A stretch of 64,000 nucleotides of DNA, taken from contig NZ_JAGJTM010000003.1 of assembly GCF_018221685.1 (NCBI RefSeq), positions 246,072-310,071 on the forward strand, in the 5' to 3' direction. The notes below the pieces were generated by a model. That model had not been told where the DNA came from and ran no database searches. It saw only the letters and a program-made list of their open reading frames with translations. A program made the position numbers and the translations under genes. This document shows positions 45,307-54,077 of the stretch, one piece after another; the stretch's first letter is position 1, and every line of letters begins with the position of its first letter. The DNA comes from Bombella apis. Lineage in GTDB: Bacteria > Pseudomonadota > Alphaproteobacteria > Acetobacterales > Acetobacteraceae.

Positions 45307-46383
45307 ATGCTGCGCGAGTGCGATCGCTACCGCGCGCCACCGACCGAGGACAGCGAGCGAAGCCGCCTAGATCCCTTCGTGGTCGCAACAGGCGACGCCC
45401 CGCCACGCGATCAGCGCGACTTGATGGAACGGCCCTTCTTTTCGCTGGCGAAGACCCCGCGCACCAAGCCGATTCTCTACAAGGCCGCCGACATAGAGGT
45501 GCAGGTGTTCGGGATGCCCGAGCACGGCATGGCGACCATATGGGACGCCGATGTGCTGATATGGGCGGCCTCACAAATCGTCGCGGCCGAGAATAGCGGC
45601 CTCACCACTTCGCGCTTTGTCCGGTTTACGCCCTATCATCTGTTGCGCGCCATCGGTCGGCCGACCGGCAATCACCAATACCGGCTTCTGAAAGCCGCGC
45701 TGGCGCGGCTGCAATCGACCGTCATCGCCACCACGATCCGCAACGGCCAGCATTGGCGTCGCCGGCAATTCTCATGGATCAACGAGTGGGAGGAAATGAC
45801 GACGCGCGCCGGCCGCGTCGAGGGCATGGAGTTCGTCCTGCCCGAATGGTTCTACAACAGCGTCATCGACCGCTCGCTGGTCCTGACCATCGACCCGGCC
45901 TATTTCCGCCTGACTGGCGGCATCGAGCGATGGCTTTACCGCGTCGCCAGAAAGCACGCCGGGCACCAGTGCCACGGCTGGATTTTCGAGGTCGCGCACC
46001 TTCATCAGAAATCCGGCAGCCTCGCCCGGCCGTCCGACTTCGCGCTCGACCTGCGCCGGATCGCGGCCCGCCAGCAACTCCCCGGCTACCTGCTCCAGAT
46101 CGAGCGGGACGACGGTCGCGAGCTGCTGCGCATCCGCCCCGAAAACTTATCAACAGGCACTGTTGATAACCCTGTTAATGCCATCGGCACATCAGGCGCA
46201 CGGGGTATCGGCACATCAGGCGCAGCACTATCGGCACATCAGGCGCACGAATCCCAGCTAACGCTTTGGCCTGAAAAGCGGAATCCGACCGCTAACTTAT
46301 CTAACAGAGAATCTAACTCTTTTTCTTTGACGCGCGCGCAGTCGAAGCGTGGTGCCGGTTCTGCCCGAGGGGGCGAGCCATGA
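45307..46383 (+). CDS. repA: Plasmid-type replication initiator RepA
   Basis: A 358-residue protein of the RepA family common in alphaproteobacterial ICEs and broad-host-range plasmids. Core blocks are LMERPFFSLAKTPRTKPILY, MATIWDADVLIWAASQI, RFTPYHLLRAIGRPTGNHQY and GGIERWLYRVARKHAGHQ. It would allow the excised circle to replicate. The last 80 codons contain three iteron-like repeats that encode IGTSGA units, so the origin seems to lie inside the gene. Confidence 0.88.
   Translation: MLRECDRYRAPPTEDSERSRLDPFVVATGDAPPRDQRDLMERPFFSLAKTPRTKPILYKAADIEVQVFGMPEHGMATIWDADVLIWAASQIVAAENSGLTTSRFVRFTPYHLLRAIGRPTGNHQYRLLKAALARLQSTVIATTIRNGQHWRRRQFSWINEWEEMTTRAGRVEGMEFVLPEWFYNSVIDRSLVLTIDPAYFRLTGGIERWLYRVARKHAGHQCHGWIFEVAHLHQKSGSLARPSDFALDLRRIAARQQLPGYLLQIERDDGRELLRIRPENLSTGTVDNPVNAIGTSGARGIGTSGAALSAHQAHESQLTLWPEKRNPTANLSNRESNSFSLTRAQSKRGAGSARGGEP
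46147..46247 (+). repeat. Candidate origin: inverted DnaA-like boxes plus three iterons
   Basis: TTATCAACAG-GCA-CTGTTGATAA (46147-46169) is a perfect inverted repeat of TTATCAACA, one base from the DnaA box TTATCCACA. It is followed by three exact copies of ATCGGCACATCAGGCGCA at 46183-46200, 46207-46224 and 46230-46247, spaced 24 and 23 bp. An AT-rich stretch follows at about 46298-46330. This is the layout of an iteron-controlled oriV. Confidence 0.75.
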
Positions 46384-46445
46384 CGGCCGCGCTCGACGCG
46401 CTGCGCCCGCGCAGACCCCAGCACATTCCCGGAGACGAAGAATGA
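46380..46445 (+). CDS. 21-codon coupling frame, possible parA remnant
   Basis: MTAALDALRPRRPQHIPGDE plus one Glu is encoded between repA and the DUF2840 gene, overlapping both stops and starts by four bases. Related elements often have a ParA gene here. This may be its leftover C-terminus or simply a coupling peptide; the claim is weak. Confidence 0.3.
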   Translation: MTAALDALRPRRPQHIPGDEE

Positions 46446-46960
46446 CCCGTCGCGCCCATCGCAGCGCGCACGGCCGTCCGCTGCCGGACGGGCCTGCGCC
46501 CTTCACAACATTGGTCGAGCTGACCTTCGAGAAACGCAAGGTCGAGCACTGGATACGCTTCGGCCGCAAGAGCTACGAACAGATCATCGACCGCCGCCGC
46601 AGCGTCGTCGGCTTCGCGCCGGGCAGCGTCTTCGCCTTCGTCCGATGGGCGAACGGCGACCATGGCACGGTCGTTTCCCGCATCGACATTGTGCGGGCCA
46701 TCGGGCGCGGCGAGCCGTTCCAGACATTGCCATTCGTCCGCCCCGGCGGCGAAATCCTGTTGCGCCTCGGCGGCTGGCCGAAGGTGCAGCGCGCGCTTGC
46801 CGCTATCGACGCCGTGGATGCGCTCGGCCTCGATCCGGCGGACGCCTCGCCGGAGCACTGGCGACACGTCCACAACCGTTTGACCGCCAATCTGAAGCCG
46901 CACGGCTATACGCCCGAGCGACATGCCGCGTGGCTTCATCGCCGAAGGATCGACCCATGA
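46442..46960 (+). CDS. DUF2840 domain protein
   Basis: A 172-residue protein with TLVELTFEKRKVEHWIRFGR and SVFAFVRWANGDHGTVVSRI, then GEPFQTLPFVRPGGEILLRL, matching the DUF2840 proteins that precede the traF-type peptidase in RlxS-family ICEs. Function is unknown. It overlaps the peptidase gene by four bases. Confidence 0.85.
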   Translation: MTRRAHRSAHGRPLPDGPAPFTTLVELTFEKRKVEHWIRFGRKSYEQIIDRRRSVVGFAPGSVFAFVRWANGDHGTVVSRIDIVRAIGRGEPFQTLPFVRPGGEILLRLGGWPKVQRALAAIDAVDALGLDPADASPEHWRHVHNRLTANLKPHGYTPERHAAWLHRRRIDP

Positions 46961-47502
46961 CGCGCCGCCGCACCCTCACGGTGACGGCGCTGGCCGTCAT
47001 CGGCATCGCCGCCGCCAGCGCCGTCGATTGGCCTTTGAGGCTCATCTGGAACGCCACGGCCAGCGCGCCCATTGGCTTCTACACCGTCGAGCCCGCCGAC
47101 GCGCTCGACGTGCCCGAGCTGGCCGCCGTCATGCCACCCGAACCGCTCGCCGCCTTCATGGCCGAGCGCGGCTATGTCGCGCGCGGCGTCCCGCTCTTGA
47201 AGCGCGTGCTCGGCCTGCCGGGGCAGCGGGTATGCCGCTGGCGATCCACGATCACGGTGAACGGGATCGAGATGGGCGAGGCGCTGGAGCGCGACAGCCT
47301 CGGCCGCGATCTGCCCGTCGGGCAGGGCTGCCGCGTCATCGGCGACGACCAGCTTTTCCTCATGAATTGGGAAGTCCGCGACAGCCTCGACGGCCGTTAT
47401 TTCGGACCCATCCCCGCAGATTCCGTCATCGGCCGAGCGGTCCCGCTCTGGACCGATGAGGAAGGCGTCGGCCGCTACGAGTGGCGCGCGCCGACGCACT
47501 GA
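46957..47502 (+). CDS. traF: S26-family signal peptidase, TraF type
   Basis: A 181-residue protein with an N-terminal membrane anchor (TVTALAVIGIAAASAVDW). The catalytic Ser lies in NATASAPIGFYTVEP and the Lys in GVPLLKRVLGLPGQRVC; the C-terminal RYFGPIPADSVIGRAVPLW is typical. TraF matures and cyclises TrbC-type pilin in conjugation. It overlaps DUF2840 upstream, with DUF736 36 bp downstream. Confidence 0.9.
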   Translation: MTRRRTLTVTALAVIGIAAASAVDWPLRLIWNATASAPIGFYTVEPADALDVPELAAVMPPEPLAAFMAERGYVARGVPLLKRVLGLPGQRVCRWRSTITVNGIEMGEALERDSLGRDLPVGQGCRVIGDDQLFLMNWEVRDSLDGRYFGPIPADSVIGRAVPLWTDEEGVGRYEWRAPTH

Positions 47503-47537
47503 AACCACCCCCCGAAACCAATCAAAGGAGATTTCCC

Positions 47538-47873
47538 ATGGCAGAAATAGGCACCTTCACCCGCACCGAAACCGGCTATGCGGGAGAGCTTCATTCGTTC
47601 GGCCTCCACGAAAAGCTGTTCATCGTCCCCGCCAAGCCGAGCGACGTGAAAAACGCGCCCGACTATCGCCTGCGTCTCGATAGCGAGGACGGCCCGGACG
47701 TTGGGCCGGCCTGGAAAGACGCCAGCGAACAGTCCGGCGACTTCCTGTCGGTGAAACTGGACGGTCCCATTTTCCCGTTCCCCATCCGCGCCAAGCTGTT
47801 CCAGTCCGGCGACGATCCTTCGGTCTGGACATTGCGTTGGAAGCACCCCCGGAAAGTCGAGGACGAGGAATGA
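47538..47873 (+). CDS. DUF736 domain protein
   Basis: A 111-residue protein starting MAEIGTFTRTETGYAGELHS after AAAGGAGAT. DUF736 proteins are small, conserved members of conjugative elements in Alphaproteobacteria; function is unknown. It overlaps the lytic transglycosylase gene by four bases. Confidence 0.9.
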   Translation: MAEIGTFTRTETGYAGELHSFGLHEKLFIVPAKPSDVKNAPDYRLRLDSEDGPDVGPAWKDASEQSGDFLSVKLDGPIFPFPIRAKLFQSGDDPSVWTLRWKHPRKVEDEE

Positions 47874-48802
47874 CGGCCGCGCGCGTCCGGCCCGCCATCC
47901 GGTCCAAGATCGTCATCCCTTTGTTCGTGGAAAAGCTGTCTCATCCCTCCGTACCGCTCGGCCACCGGACGTCTGGCGCGCACAGCGAAGGTCAGGGGCG
48001 GCCATCGGCCGGCGCTTGCGCCTTGCCCTTGACCGCAGCGAGCACGCCGGCAGGCTGGCGGCGAAGCGGAGACAGGACAGCATGGTATTATGCCGTCGTG
48101 ATACTGGCCGGGGCGCTTTCCATCTGCGCCGTGTCAGGCGTCGCGGTCGCACAATCCGCTCCCATCGTCCGCCCCGCCGCCTTCGATCTTCATGCCGATC
48201 ACATCGCTGAGGCGTCGCAGCGGTTCGGTATTCCAGAGCATTGGATTCGCGCCGTGCTACGCGCCGAGAGCGCGGGTGACGTGCGTGCGATTTCGTCCGC
48301 AGGGGCGACGGGGCTGATGCAGGTCATGCCCGCGACATGGGCCGAGCTACGCGGCCGCTATGGTCTCGGCCGCGATCCCTACGACCCGCGCGACAACACC
48401 CTCGCGGGCACGGCCTATCTGCGCGAGATGTGGGACCGCTACGGTAATGTCGCGGCGATGCTGGCGGCCTACAATGCCGGTCCCGGCCGCTATGACGAAT
48501 ATCTTGCGACCGGTCGCACGCTGCCGGCCGAGACGCGAGCTTATGTCGCCGCGCTCGCACCGATCCTTGGCGGCGCGACTGCAACCGAACCGCCGTCGTC
48601 GGCACCGCCACCGCCGCCAGATTGGCGTGCGGCACCGTTGTTCGTCATGCGCTCGGGCGACGCGTGGGCTGCCGCCGCGCTGCCGTCCGAGGCGCAATCC
48701 GGCGACGCCCGCATTGCAATTCCGGTGCGCGATCCCGTTGCTACGGAGCCGCAGGGCGACAGCATTTTCGTGGCCCGCGCGAGCGATGGAGGAACGCCAT
48801 GA
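47870..48802 (+). CDS. Lytic transglycosylase (VirB1-like)
   Basis: A 310-residue protein. A hydrophobic segment near residues 70-95 (YYAVVILAGALSICAVSGVA) is followed by an SLT domain with catalytic Glu in VLRAESAGDVR, then GATGLMQVMPATWAEL and MLAAYNAGPGRYDEY. The C-terminal third is Pro- and Ala-rich. It would open peptidoglycan for the mating channel. The ~70 residues before the signal segment are unusual, so a later start is possible. Confidence 0.88.
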   Translation: MTAARVRPAIRSKIVIPLFVEKLSHPSVPLGHRTSGAHSEGQGRPSAGACALPLTAASTPAGWRRSGDRTAWYYAVVILAGALSICAVSGVAVAQSAPIVRPAAFDLHADHIAEASQRFGIPEHWIRAVLRAESAGDVRAISSAGATGLMQVMPATWAELRGRYGLGRDPYDPRDNTLAGTAYLREMWDRYGNVAAMLAAYNAGPGRYDEYLATGRTLPAETRAYVAALAPILGGATATEPPSSAPPPPPDWRAAPLFVMRSGDAWAAAALPSEAQSGDARIAIPVRDPVATEPQGDSIFVARASDGGTP

Positions 48803-49115
48803 GGACGGCGTTCCCGCCCTCGGCGGTGCTCATTCCGGTGTCCAGTCAGGCAGGTTTTTGCCCGGCTGGATTCCCGGCAGGAGGGGCAGAAAAGGCAGAA
48901 AGGGCGGAGGGCAAGATTAAAGAAGACGGCACCATATCAGGCCGCTTCTGGAAATTATTGTTGTCTGCACACTGGTTAGGTGGCCGGTTCCGGCACCGTG
49001 GTTTTGAGGGGCCGCGTGCCGCGATTTCGCGCAAAGCCTTGGCTTTGCAGGGTTTCGAGCGGCACCATAGGCCCATATCGGCCTGTTTTCGGCGGTTTTG
49101 GCTGGAGTCGCGCCC
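48803..49115 (+). other. 313-bp spacer before the relaxase, possible oriT region
   Basis: A low-quality frame (from 48799) crosses this region but has no family resemblance. In mobilisation modules the origin of transfer usually lies beside the relaxase gene, so oriT may be here. No nic-site consensus was recognised. Confidence 0.35.
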
Positions 49116-51170
49116 ATGAGCGCCGACGACGAAAACCGCTTCCGCCCTAAGCCCGGCCGTATCCGATCCGACACGCCGAAGGCCAGCAAGACCAAGAGCT
49201 TTTTCACGCAGGTCAGGAAGATCACCCGCCAGCATCAGGCAGCCGCCTCCCGCGATCCTTCCATGCCGTCATCCGCTCGCCCGTCATCGCCGGGGCGGTC
49301 CCGTGCCGTGGTCGCCAGCGGCAAGGGCGTGAAGCGCGGCCGGGGCGCGAGCTTCGTGCGCGCCCGCAACATCTCCGGCCAGTGGCATCATCGCCAGCCC
49401 GGCAGCCGCCGCGTGATCGTCAAGCAGCGCAGCGTCCGGGCCGCGTGGAAGGACGGACGCGCCCGCGCGCATCTGCGCTATGTGCAGCGCGACGGCACGT
49501 CACACGACGGCGAGCGCGGCCGGCTCTATTCGGCGACCGAGGACCGCGCCGATGGCGACGCCTTCCTTGATCGCGGCAAGGACGACCGCCACCAATTCAG
49601 ATTCATCGTCTCGCCCGAGGACGGCGCGGAGCTGTCGGACCTCACGGCCTACACCCGCGATTTCATGCAACAGGTAGAAGCGGACCTCGGCACGAAACTC
49701 GATTGGGTTGCCGTCAATCACTACAACACCGGCCATCCTCATGTGCATATCGTCGTCAACGGCCGTGACGATACCGGCGGGGATCTAGTCATCAACGGCG
49801 ACTACCTTTCCGCCGGCTTGCGCGAGCGTGCCAGCGAGCTTGCCAGTCTCGAACTCGGCCCCGTCACCGAGATCGAGCAGACCCGCAAGCTGTCGGCCGA
49901 AATCGACCAAGACCGTTTCACCCGGATCGACCGCGCCATGGCCGAGGAAGCCGATGCCCGTTTCCTCGACCTTCGCCATGAACCGGCAGCGCCGAGGCGA
50001 CAGTTCGAGCGGACGCTGCGCCTGCGCCGTCTCGGCAAGCTGGAGAAGATGGGGCTGGCGACCGAACACGCGCCCGCCGTTTGGGAATTGAGCAACGACA
50101 TGGAGCCGGCCCTGCGCGAGCTGGGCGAGCGCGGCGACATTATCCGCACCATGCAGAAGGCGCTCGGCCCGCAGGCTGGCGAACGCGATCCCATGAGTTT
50201 TCAAATCCATGACGGAGCGCCCGAGACGCCCATCGTCGGCCGCATCGCGGACAAACACCTGTCGGACGAGCTGGGCGAAAACCTGACAATCGTGATGGAC
50301 GGGATCGACGGGCGGACGCACCACATCGCCGGCATCGTGCCCGAGCGGCTGGAGGACGCCCGTATCGGCAGCGTTGTCCAGATCGGCCCGGCCGAAGTCA
50401 CTGCCCGGCCGTCCGACCGCGCCATTGCCGCCATCGCCGAGGATGGCATCTATCGCCCGAGCCGCCATCTGGAGCAGGTGAAGTTCGAGGGCCGTGTTCC
50501 GGGCGGCGACTATGAGGGCTATGTCGATGCCCATGTCCGCAGGCTGGAGGCGTTGCGCCGCGCCGGGATCGTCGAGCGGATCGACACCGACCAATGGCGT
50601 ATCCCCGAAGACTTCGAGAGCCGCGCCGCCGCCTATGACGCCGGCCGCGACCGGCAGGCCAGCGTTCGCGTCCTGTCGCCCGTCAATCTGGACCGGCAGA
50701 TAGGTTCGGACGGCGCAACCTGGCTGGACCGGCGATTGATCCACGGCGAGGCAGCCGACCTTGCGCCAACCGGCTTCGGGCAACAAGTCCGCGAAGCCAT
50801 GGACCAGCGCCGCGAGCATCACATCGAACAGGGCGACGCCACCCGAGCGCGCGACGGCCGAATCTTCTACCGGCGCAACCTTCTCGCCATCTTGCGCGAG
50901 CGCGAGGTTGCCCGCATCGGCTCGGAAATGGGGGAGACCAAGGGCCTGCCGTTCCGCACCGCCACGGACGGCGAGAACGTCAGCGGCAAGTTTACCGGCA
51001 CCGTGCAGCTATCGAGCGGCAAGTTCGCCGTGGTCGAGAAGTCGTATGAGTTCACCCTTGTCCCTTGGCGGCCGGTGATCGACCGGCAGCTAGGCCGCGA
51101 GGTCGCGGGCGTCGTGCAGCGTGGATCGGTGTCGTGGCAGCTAGGGCGGCAGAGGGGTATAAGCCTCTAA
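49116..51170 (+). CDS. rlxS: Relaxase, RlxS type with DUF3363
   Basis: A 684-residue relaxase that nicks oriT and pilots the strand to the recipient. The N-terminal third has ARAHLRYVQRDGTSHDGERG and HQFRFIVSPEDGAELSDLTA, then WVAVNHYNTGHPHVHIVVNG, whose HPHVHIV is the metal-binding histidine motif. The rest is the DUF3363 region, ending in TLVPWRPVIDRQLGREVAGV. The start ATG 49116 is the first with normal N-terminal sequence. Its end overlaps the tetR stop tail to tail by four bases. Confidence 0.92.
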   Translation: MSADDENRFRPKPGRIRSDTPKASKTKSFFTQVRKITRQHQAAASRDPSMPSSARPSSPGRSRAVVASGKGVKRGRGASFVRARNISGQWHHRQPGSRRVIVKQRSVRAAWKDGRARAHLRYVQRDGTSHDGERGRLYSATEDRADGDAFLDRGKDDRHQFRFIVSPEDGAELSDLTAYTRDFMQQVEADLGTKLDWVAVNHYNTGHPHVHIVVNGRDDTGGDLVINGDYLSAGLRERASELASLELGPVTEIEQTRKLSAEIDQDRFTRIDRAMAEEADARFLDLRHEPAAPRRQFERTLRLRRLGKLEKMGLATEHAPAVWELSNDMEPALRELGERGDIIRTMQKALGPQAGERDPMSFQIHDGAPETPIVGRIADKHLSDELGENLTIVMDGIDGRTHHIAGIVPERLEDARIGSVVQIGPAEVTARPSDRAIAAIAEDGIYRPSRHLEQVKFEGRVPGGDYEGYVDAHVRRLEALRRAGIVERIDTDQWRIPEDFESRAAAYDAGRDRQASVRVLSPVNLDRQIGSDGATWLDRRLIHGEAADLAPTGFGQQVREAMDQRREHHIEQGDATRARDGRIFYRRNLLAILREREVARIGSEMGETKGLPFRTATDGENVSGKFTGTVQLSSGKFAVVEKSYEFTLVPWRPVIDRQLGREVAGVVQRGSVSWQLGRQRGISL

Positions 51171-51793
51171 TCTGTTGTAGATAGACGCAGTTGCTCAAAA
51201 CCGGCGATGAGGCTGTCGAGTCCAAAGTTGAACGGAGCATCCATTCCGTCCGTTTCCAGTTCATGAAATAGATCGTGCAGGAAGGACGATGGTGCTTGCT
51301 CGGATACATCTGACTTGTCCGACATTCTATCATTGGCATTAGATGCCTGCTGTTCGAGAACGGAACCGACTACATAGTGACTGACCGCCCAGAGCGCCCA
51401 AACGGCGCGCTTCGGGCTAAAGCCTGCTGTGCAGAGAAAGCGTATTTGTGCCTCGGCGGTGCCATAATGCGGTTCTGTCGGTCGAGTGCCGGCATGGATA
51501 CGCGCGCCATCGCGATAAGAGAGCAACGCCTTTCTGAAACTCAGGGCGTTTTCTTTCAGGAATACCCGCCAATCCTCGTTCTCTTCGGGCAACGAGCGCG
51601 TATGACGTTCCGTCAACATCGCCTCGGCAAGCGCATCAAGCAGCGCGCGTTTGCTCGGAAAATGCCAGTAAAGCGCGGGCTGCTGAACCCTAAGGCGTTC
51701 AGCGAGCTTTCGCGTCGTCAGGCTGTCCATGCCAACCTCGTTCAGCAGCTCCAGTGCCGCCGCGATCACGGTGCCCTTGTCCAGTTTTGTCAT
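51167..51793 (-). CDS. tetR: Tetracycline repressor, TetR (class G type)
   Basis: A 208-residue repressor. The HTH is SLTTRKLAERLRVQQPALYW, and the ligand domain includes RDGARIHAGTRPTEPHYGTA and FSPKRAVWALWAVSHYVVGS, characteristic of tetracycline-binding TetR. It is divergent from the efflux gene, with two tet operators between them. It represses both genes until tetracycline-Mg binds. Confidence 0.93.
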   Translation of the reverse strand: MTKLDKGTVIAAALELLNEVGMDSLTTRKLAERLRVQQPALYWHFPSKRALLDALAEAMLTERHTRSLPEENEDWRVFLKENALSFRKALLSYRDGARIHAGTRPTEPHYGTAEAQIRFLCTAGFSPKRAVWALWAVSHYVVGSVLEQQASNANDRMSDKSDVSEQAPSSFLHDLFHELETDGMDAPFNFGLDSLIAGFEQLRLSTTD

Positions 51794-51821
51794 TCACGTT
51801 CCTTCGCCAGCGCTTGACAAT

Positions 51822-51864
51822 TTATCACTGATAAGTTTAATGTCCACATCCTTATCGTTGATAA
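51822..51864. promoter_or_regulatory. Two tet operators in the tetR-tetA spacer
   Basis: TTATCACTGATAA at 51822-51834 and TTATCGTTGATAA at 51852-51864 are palindromic tetO-type sites 30 bp apart, centre to centre. They lie in the divergent promoter region, where TetR would block both genes. Confidence 0.9.
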
Positions 51865-51899
51865 AGTCCGCTCGCGTTTGAGCGGCGCTGGAGTTTCAG

Positions 51900-53075
51900 G
51901 TGCGCAGCTCTGCCATCATTGCCCTGCTGATCGTCGGTCTCGACGCCATAGGACTCGGCCTCATAATGCCGGTCCTTCCGACGCTTCTGCGCGAGCTTGT
52001 GCCGGCAGAGCAGGTCGCTGGTCACTATGGTGCTTTGCTGTCGCTCTATGCGTTGATGCAGGTCGTCTGCGCCCCTCTACTTGGGCAATTTTCAGATGGT
52101 TACGGTCGGCGTCCGGTGCTTCTGGCTTCTCTTGCGGGGGCCGCAGTCGATTACACGATTATGGCATCAGCGCCGGTCTTATGGGTGCTGTATATTGGCC
52201 GGCTCATTTCTGGCATCACGGGAGCAACCGGAGCTGTAGCTGCCTCAACCATTGCCGATTCGACAGGGGAAGGGTCTCGCGCACGCTGGTTCGGCTACAT
52301 GGGAGCCTGTTATGGGACAGGCATGATTGCCGGGCCAGCACTTGGTGGCATGCTCGGTGGTATTTCTGCTCATGCTCCGTTTATCGCCGCTGCCCTTCTA
52401 AACGGCTTCGCGTTCCTGCTTGCCTGCATTTTTCTCAAGGAGACTAATCGCAGCCATGGCGAGACCGGAAAACTGGTCCGCATCGAACCATTCGTTCTGT
52501 TCCGGCTGGATGATGCATTGCGTGGACTAACCGCGCTTTTCGCAGTTTTCTTCACTATTCAACTGATCGGCCAAGTGCCTGCGGCCCTATGGGTCATATA
52601 TGGCGAGGACCGTTTTCAGTGGGACACCACGACCGTTGGTTTGTCGCTCGCGGCGTTTGGAGCAACACATGCGATCTTCCAAGCGTTTGTTACCGGCCCT
52701 CTTTCAAGCCGGCTTGGAGAGCGGCGCACATTACTGTTTGGCATGGCTGCGGATGCGACTGGCTTCATTCTTCTAGCTTTTGCCACGCAGGGATGGATGG
52801 TGTTCCCGATTCTGCTGCTGCTTGCCGCCGGGGGCGTTGGCATGCCGGCCTTGCAGGCAATGCTCTCAAACAATGTCAGCAGTAACAAGCAAGGAGCTCT
52901 ACAGGGAACGCTTACAAGCCTCACCAATCTAAGCTCTATCGCGGGACCGCTTGGCTTCACGGCACTCTATTCTGCCACCATAGGAGCATGGACCGGTTGG
53001 GTTTGGATTGTCGGCGCGATCCTCTATTTAATATGTCTGCCAATACTACGCAGACCTTTCGCAACTTCATTGTGA
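51900..53075 (+). CDS. tet(G): Tetracycline efflux protein, Tet(G)-like
   Basis: A 391-residue MFS drug/proton antiporter of 12 helices from a GTG start (51900). It contains LIMPVLPTLLRELVPAEQVA, GHYGALLSLYALMQV and motif A GQFSDGYGRRPVLLASL. By memory it is very close to Tet(G) of Salmonella genomic island 1 but not identical; differences include VVCAPLLGQFSDGY. It exports tetracycline, and resistance is expected. Confidence 0.93.
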   Translation: MRSSAIIALLIVGLDAIGLGLIMPVLPTLLRELVPAEQVAGHYGALLSLYALMQVVCAPLLGQFSDGYGRRPVLLASLAGAAVDYTIMASAPVLWVLYIGRLISGITGATGAVAASTIADSTGEGSRARWFGYMGACYGTGMIAGPALGGMLGGISAHAPFIAAALLNGFAFLLACIFLKETNRSHGETGKLVRIEPFVLFRLDDALRGLTALFAVFFTIQLIGQVPAALWVIYGEDRFQWDTTTVGLSLAAFGATHAIFQAFVTGPLSSRLGERRTLLFGMAADATGFILLAFATQGWMVFPILLLLAAGGVGMPALQAMLSNNVSSNKQGALQGTLTSLTNLSSIAGPLGFTALYSATIGAWTGWVWIVGAILYLICLPILRRPFATSL

Positions 53076-53095
53076 TTGAGTCATGGCGAATTGGT

Positions 53096-54076
53096 ATGCG
53101 TAGACTTAAGAGGAATGACGGATTAAATCCGTTGAGCCATCATCTCCTCTCGGGGCGAGTGCCGATGATGACCTTAGTTCACACTCTCGCCGTCGCCGAA
53201 TATCTGAACTTCCGCCACGCCGCCAACGCGCTCGGTGTGGCGCAATCCAGCGTCAGCGCTCGCGTGAAGGCGCTGGAGGAAGACCTTGGCATCCTCCTGT
53301 TCGAGCGTTATGCACGCGGCGTCCGACTAACCGAGGCCGGACGTCATTTCGTCGAGCGGGTAGCCGTAGGTATCGATCAACTCGACCATGCGGTGAAGAC
53401 CGCAGGCATGGCAGCGGCGGGAGAATGTGGCCGGCTTCGCATCGGTATCCATGCCCTGATCCCCGGCAGCTTCCTCGTCGAGCTGATCGCGCAATATCGG
53501 GAAGGCCATCCCGGCATTGAGGTCGATATGACCGAAGGCACGGCCTGCGATGCCGTTATGCAGCTTCGCGCTGACCAGCTTGATATTGTTTTCGTAGCCG
53601 GAGCGCCGAAATTGCCCGATTGCCACTCCCGCCGCGTCTGGACCGAGCCACTCCTGGCGGCGCTGCCTGCGAGTCATCATCTTGCCGAGCAAGTGGGCGT
53701 TACATGGGCCGATCTGGCCAAGGAGACGTTCCTTGTGCGTCATGGTGGAACCGGCCCTCAGGTCTATGATCATATCGTTCTGCGTCTTGCCGGGCACTGG
53801 CCGACACCATCGATTCTACGGTTTGGGGTAGAGCGCAGTTCGTTGCTATCGATGGTCGGACAGGGATTTGGTATTACCATTGTCGGAGCCGTTACGTCCC
53901 ATGTATCAGGGCCGGACGTGGTGTTTCGCCCTATCACCGACGAACCTGAGCCGGTTGCTTTCTCGGCCGTTTGGGCGCCACACAATCGCAGCGCAACGCT
54001 CCGAAATCTGCTCTCCCTCGCAGATGAAATGGGCCGTTCAATTCAACCGGCAGAAAAGTTTAACGGAGCTACCTGA
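53096..54076 (+). CDS. LysR family regulator linked to tet(G)
   Basis: About 326 residues. The HTH region is YLNFRHAANALGVAQSSVSA with RVKALEEDLGILLFERYARG, followed by a substrate-binding domain. A LysR-type gene also follows tet(G) in the Salmonella genomic island 1 cluster, so it was probably moved as one piece. The start is uncertain: ATG 53096 is used, and ATG 53165 is also possible. Target is unknown. Confidence 0.83.
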   Translation: MRRLKRNDGLNPLSHHLLSGRVPMMTLVHTLAVAEYLNFRHAANALGVAQSSVSARVKALEEDLGILLFERYARGVRLTEAGRHFVERVAVGIDQLDHAVKTAGMAAAGECGRLRIGIHALIPGSFLVELIAQYREGHPGIEVDMTEGTACDAVMQLRADQLDIVFVAGAPKLPDCHSRRVWTEPLLAALPASHHLAEQVGVTWADLAKETFLVRHGGTGPQVYDHIVLRLAGHWPTPSILRFGVERSSLLSMVGQGFGITIVGAVTSHVSGPDVVFRPITDEPEPVAFSAVWAPHNRSATLRNLLSLADEMGRSIQPAEKFNGAT

Positions 54077-54077
54077 T

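Noticed and set aside
46183..46247. CRISPR array
   Set aside because: Only three 18-bp repeats with 5-6 bp between them inside repA; the spacing fits iterons, and no cas genes are present anywhere in the window.
48799..49119. Open frame between the lytic transglycosylase and relaxase genes
   Set aside because: Composition is low-complexity with no family match. A non-coding or oriT role is as likely, so it is described as a spacer.
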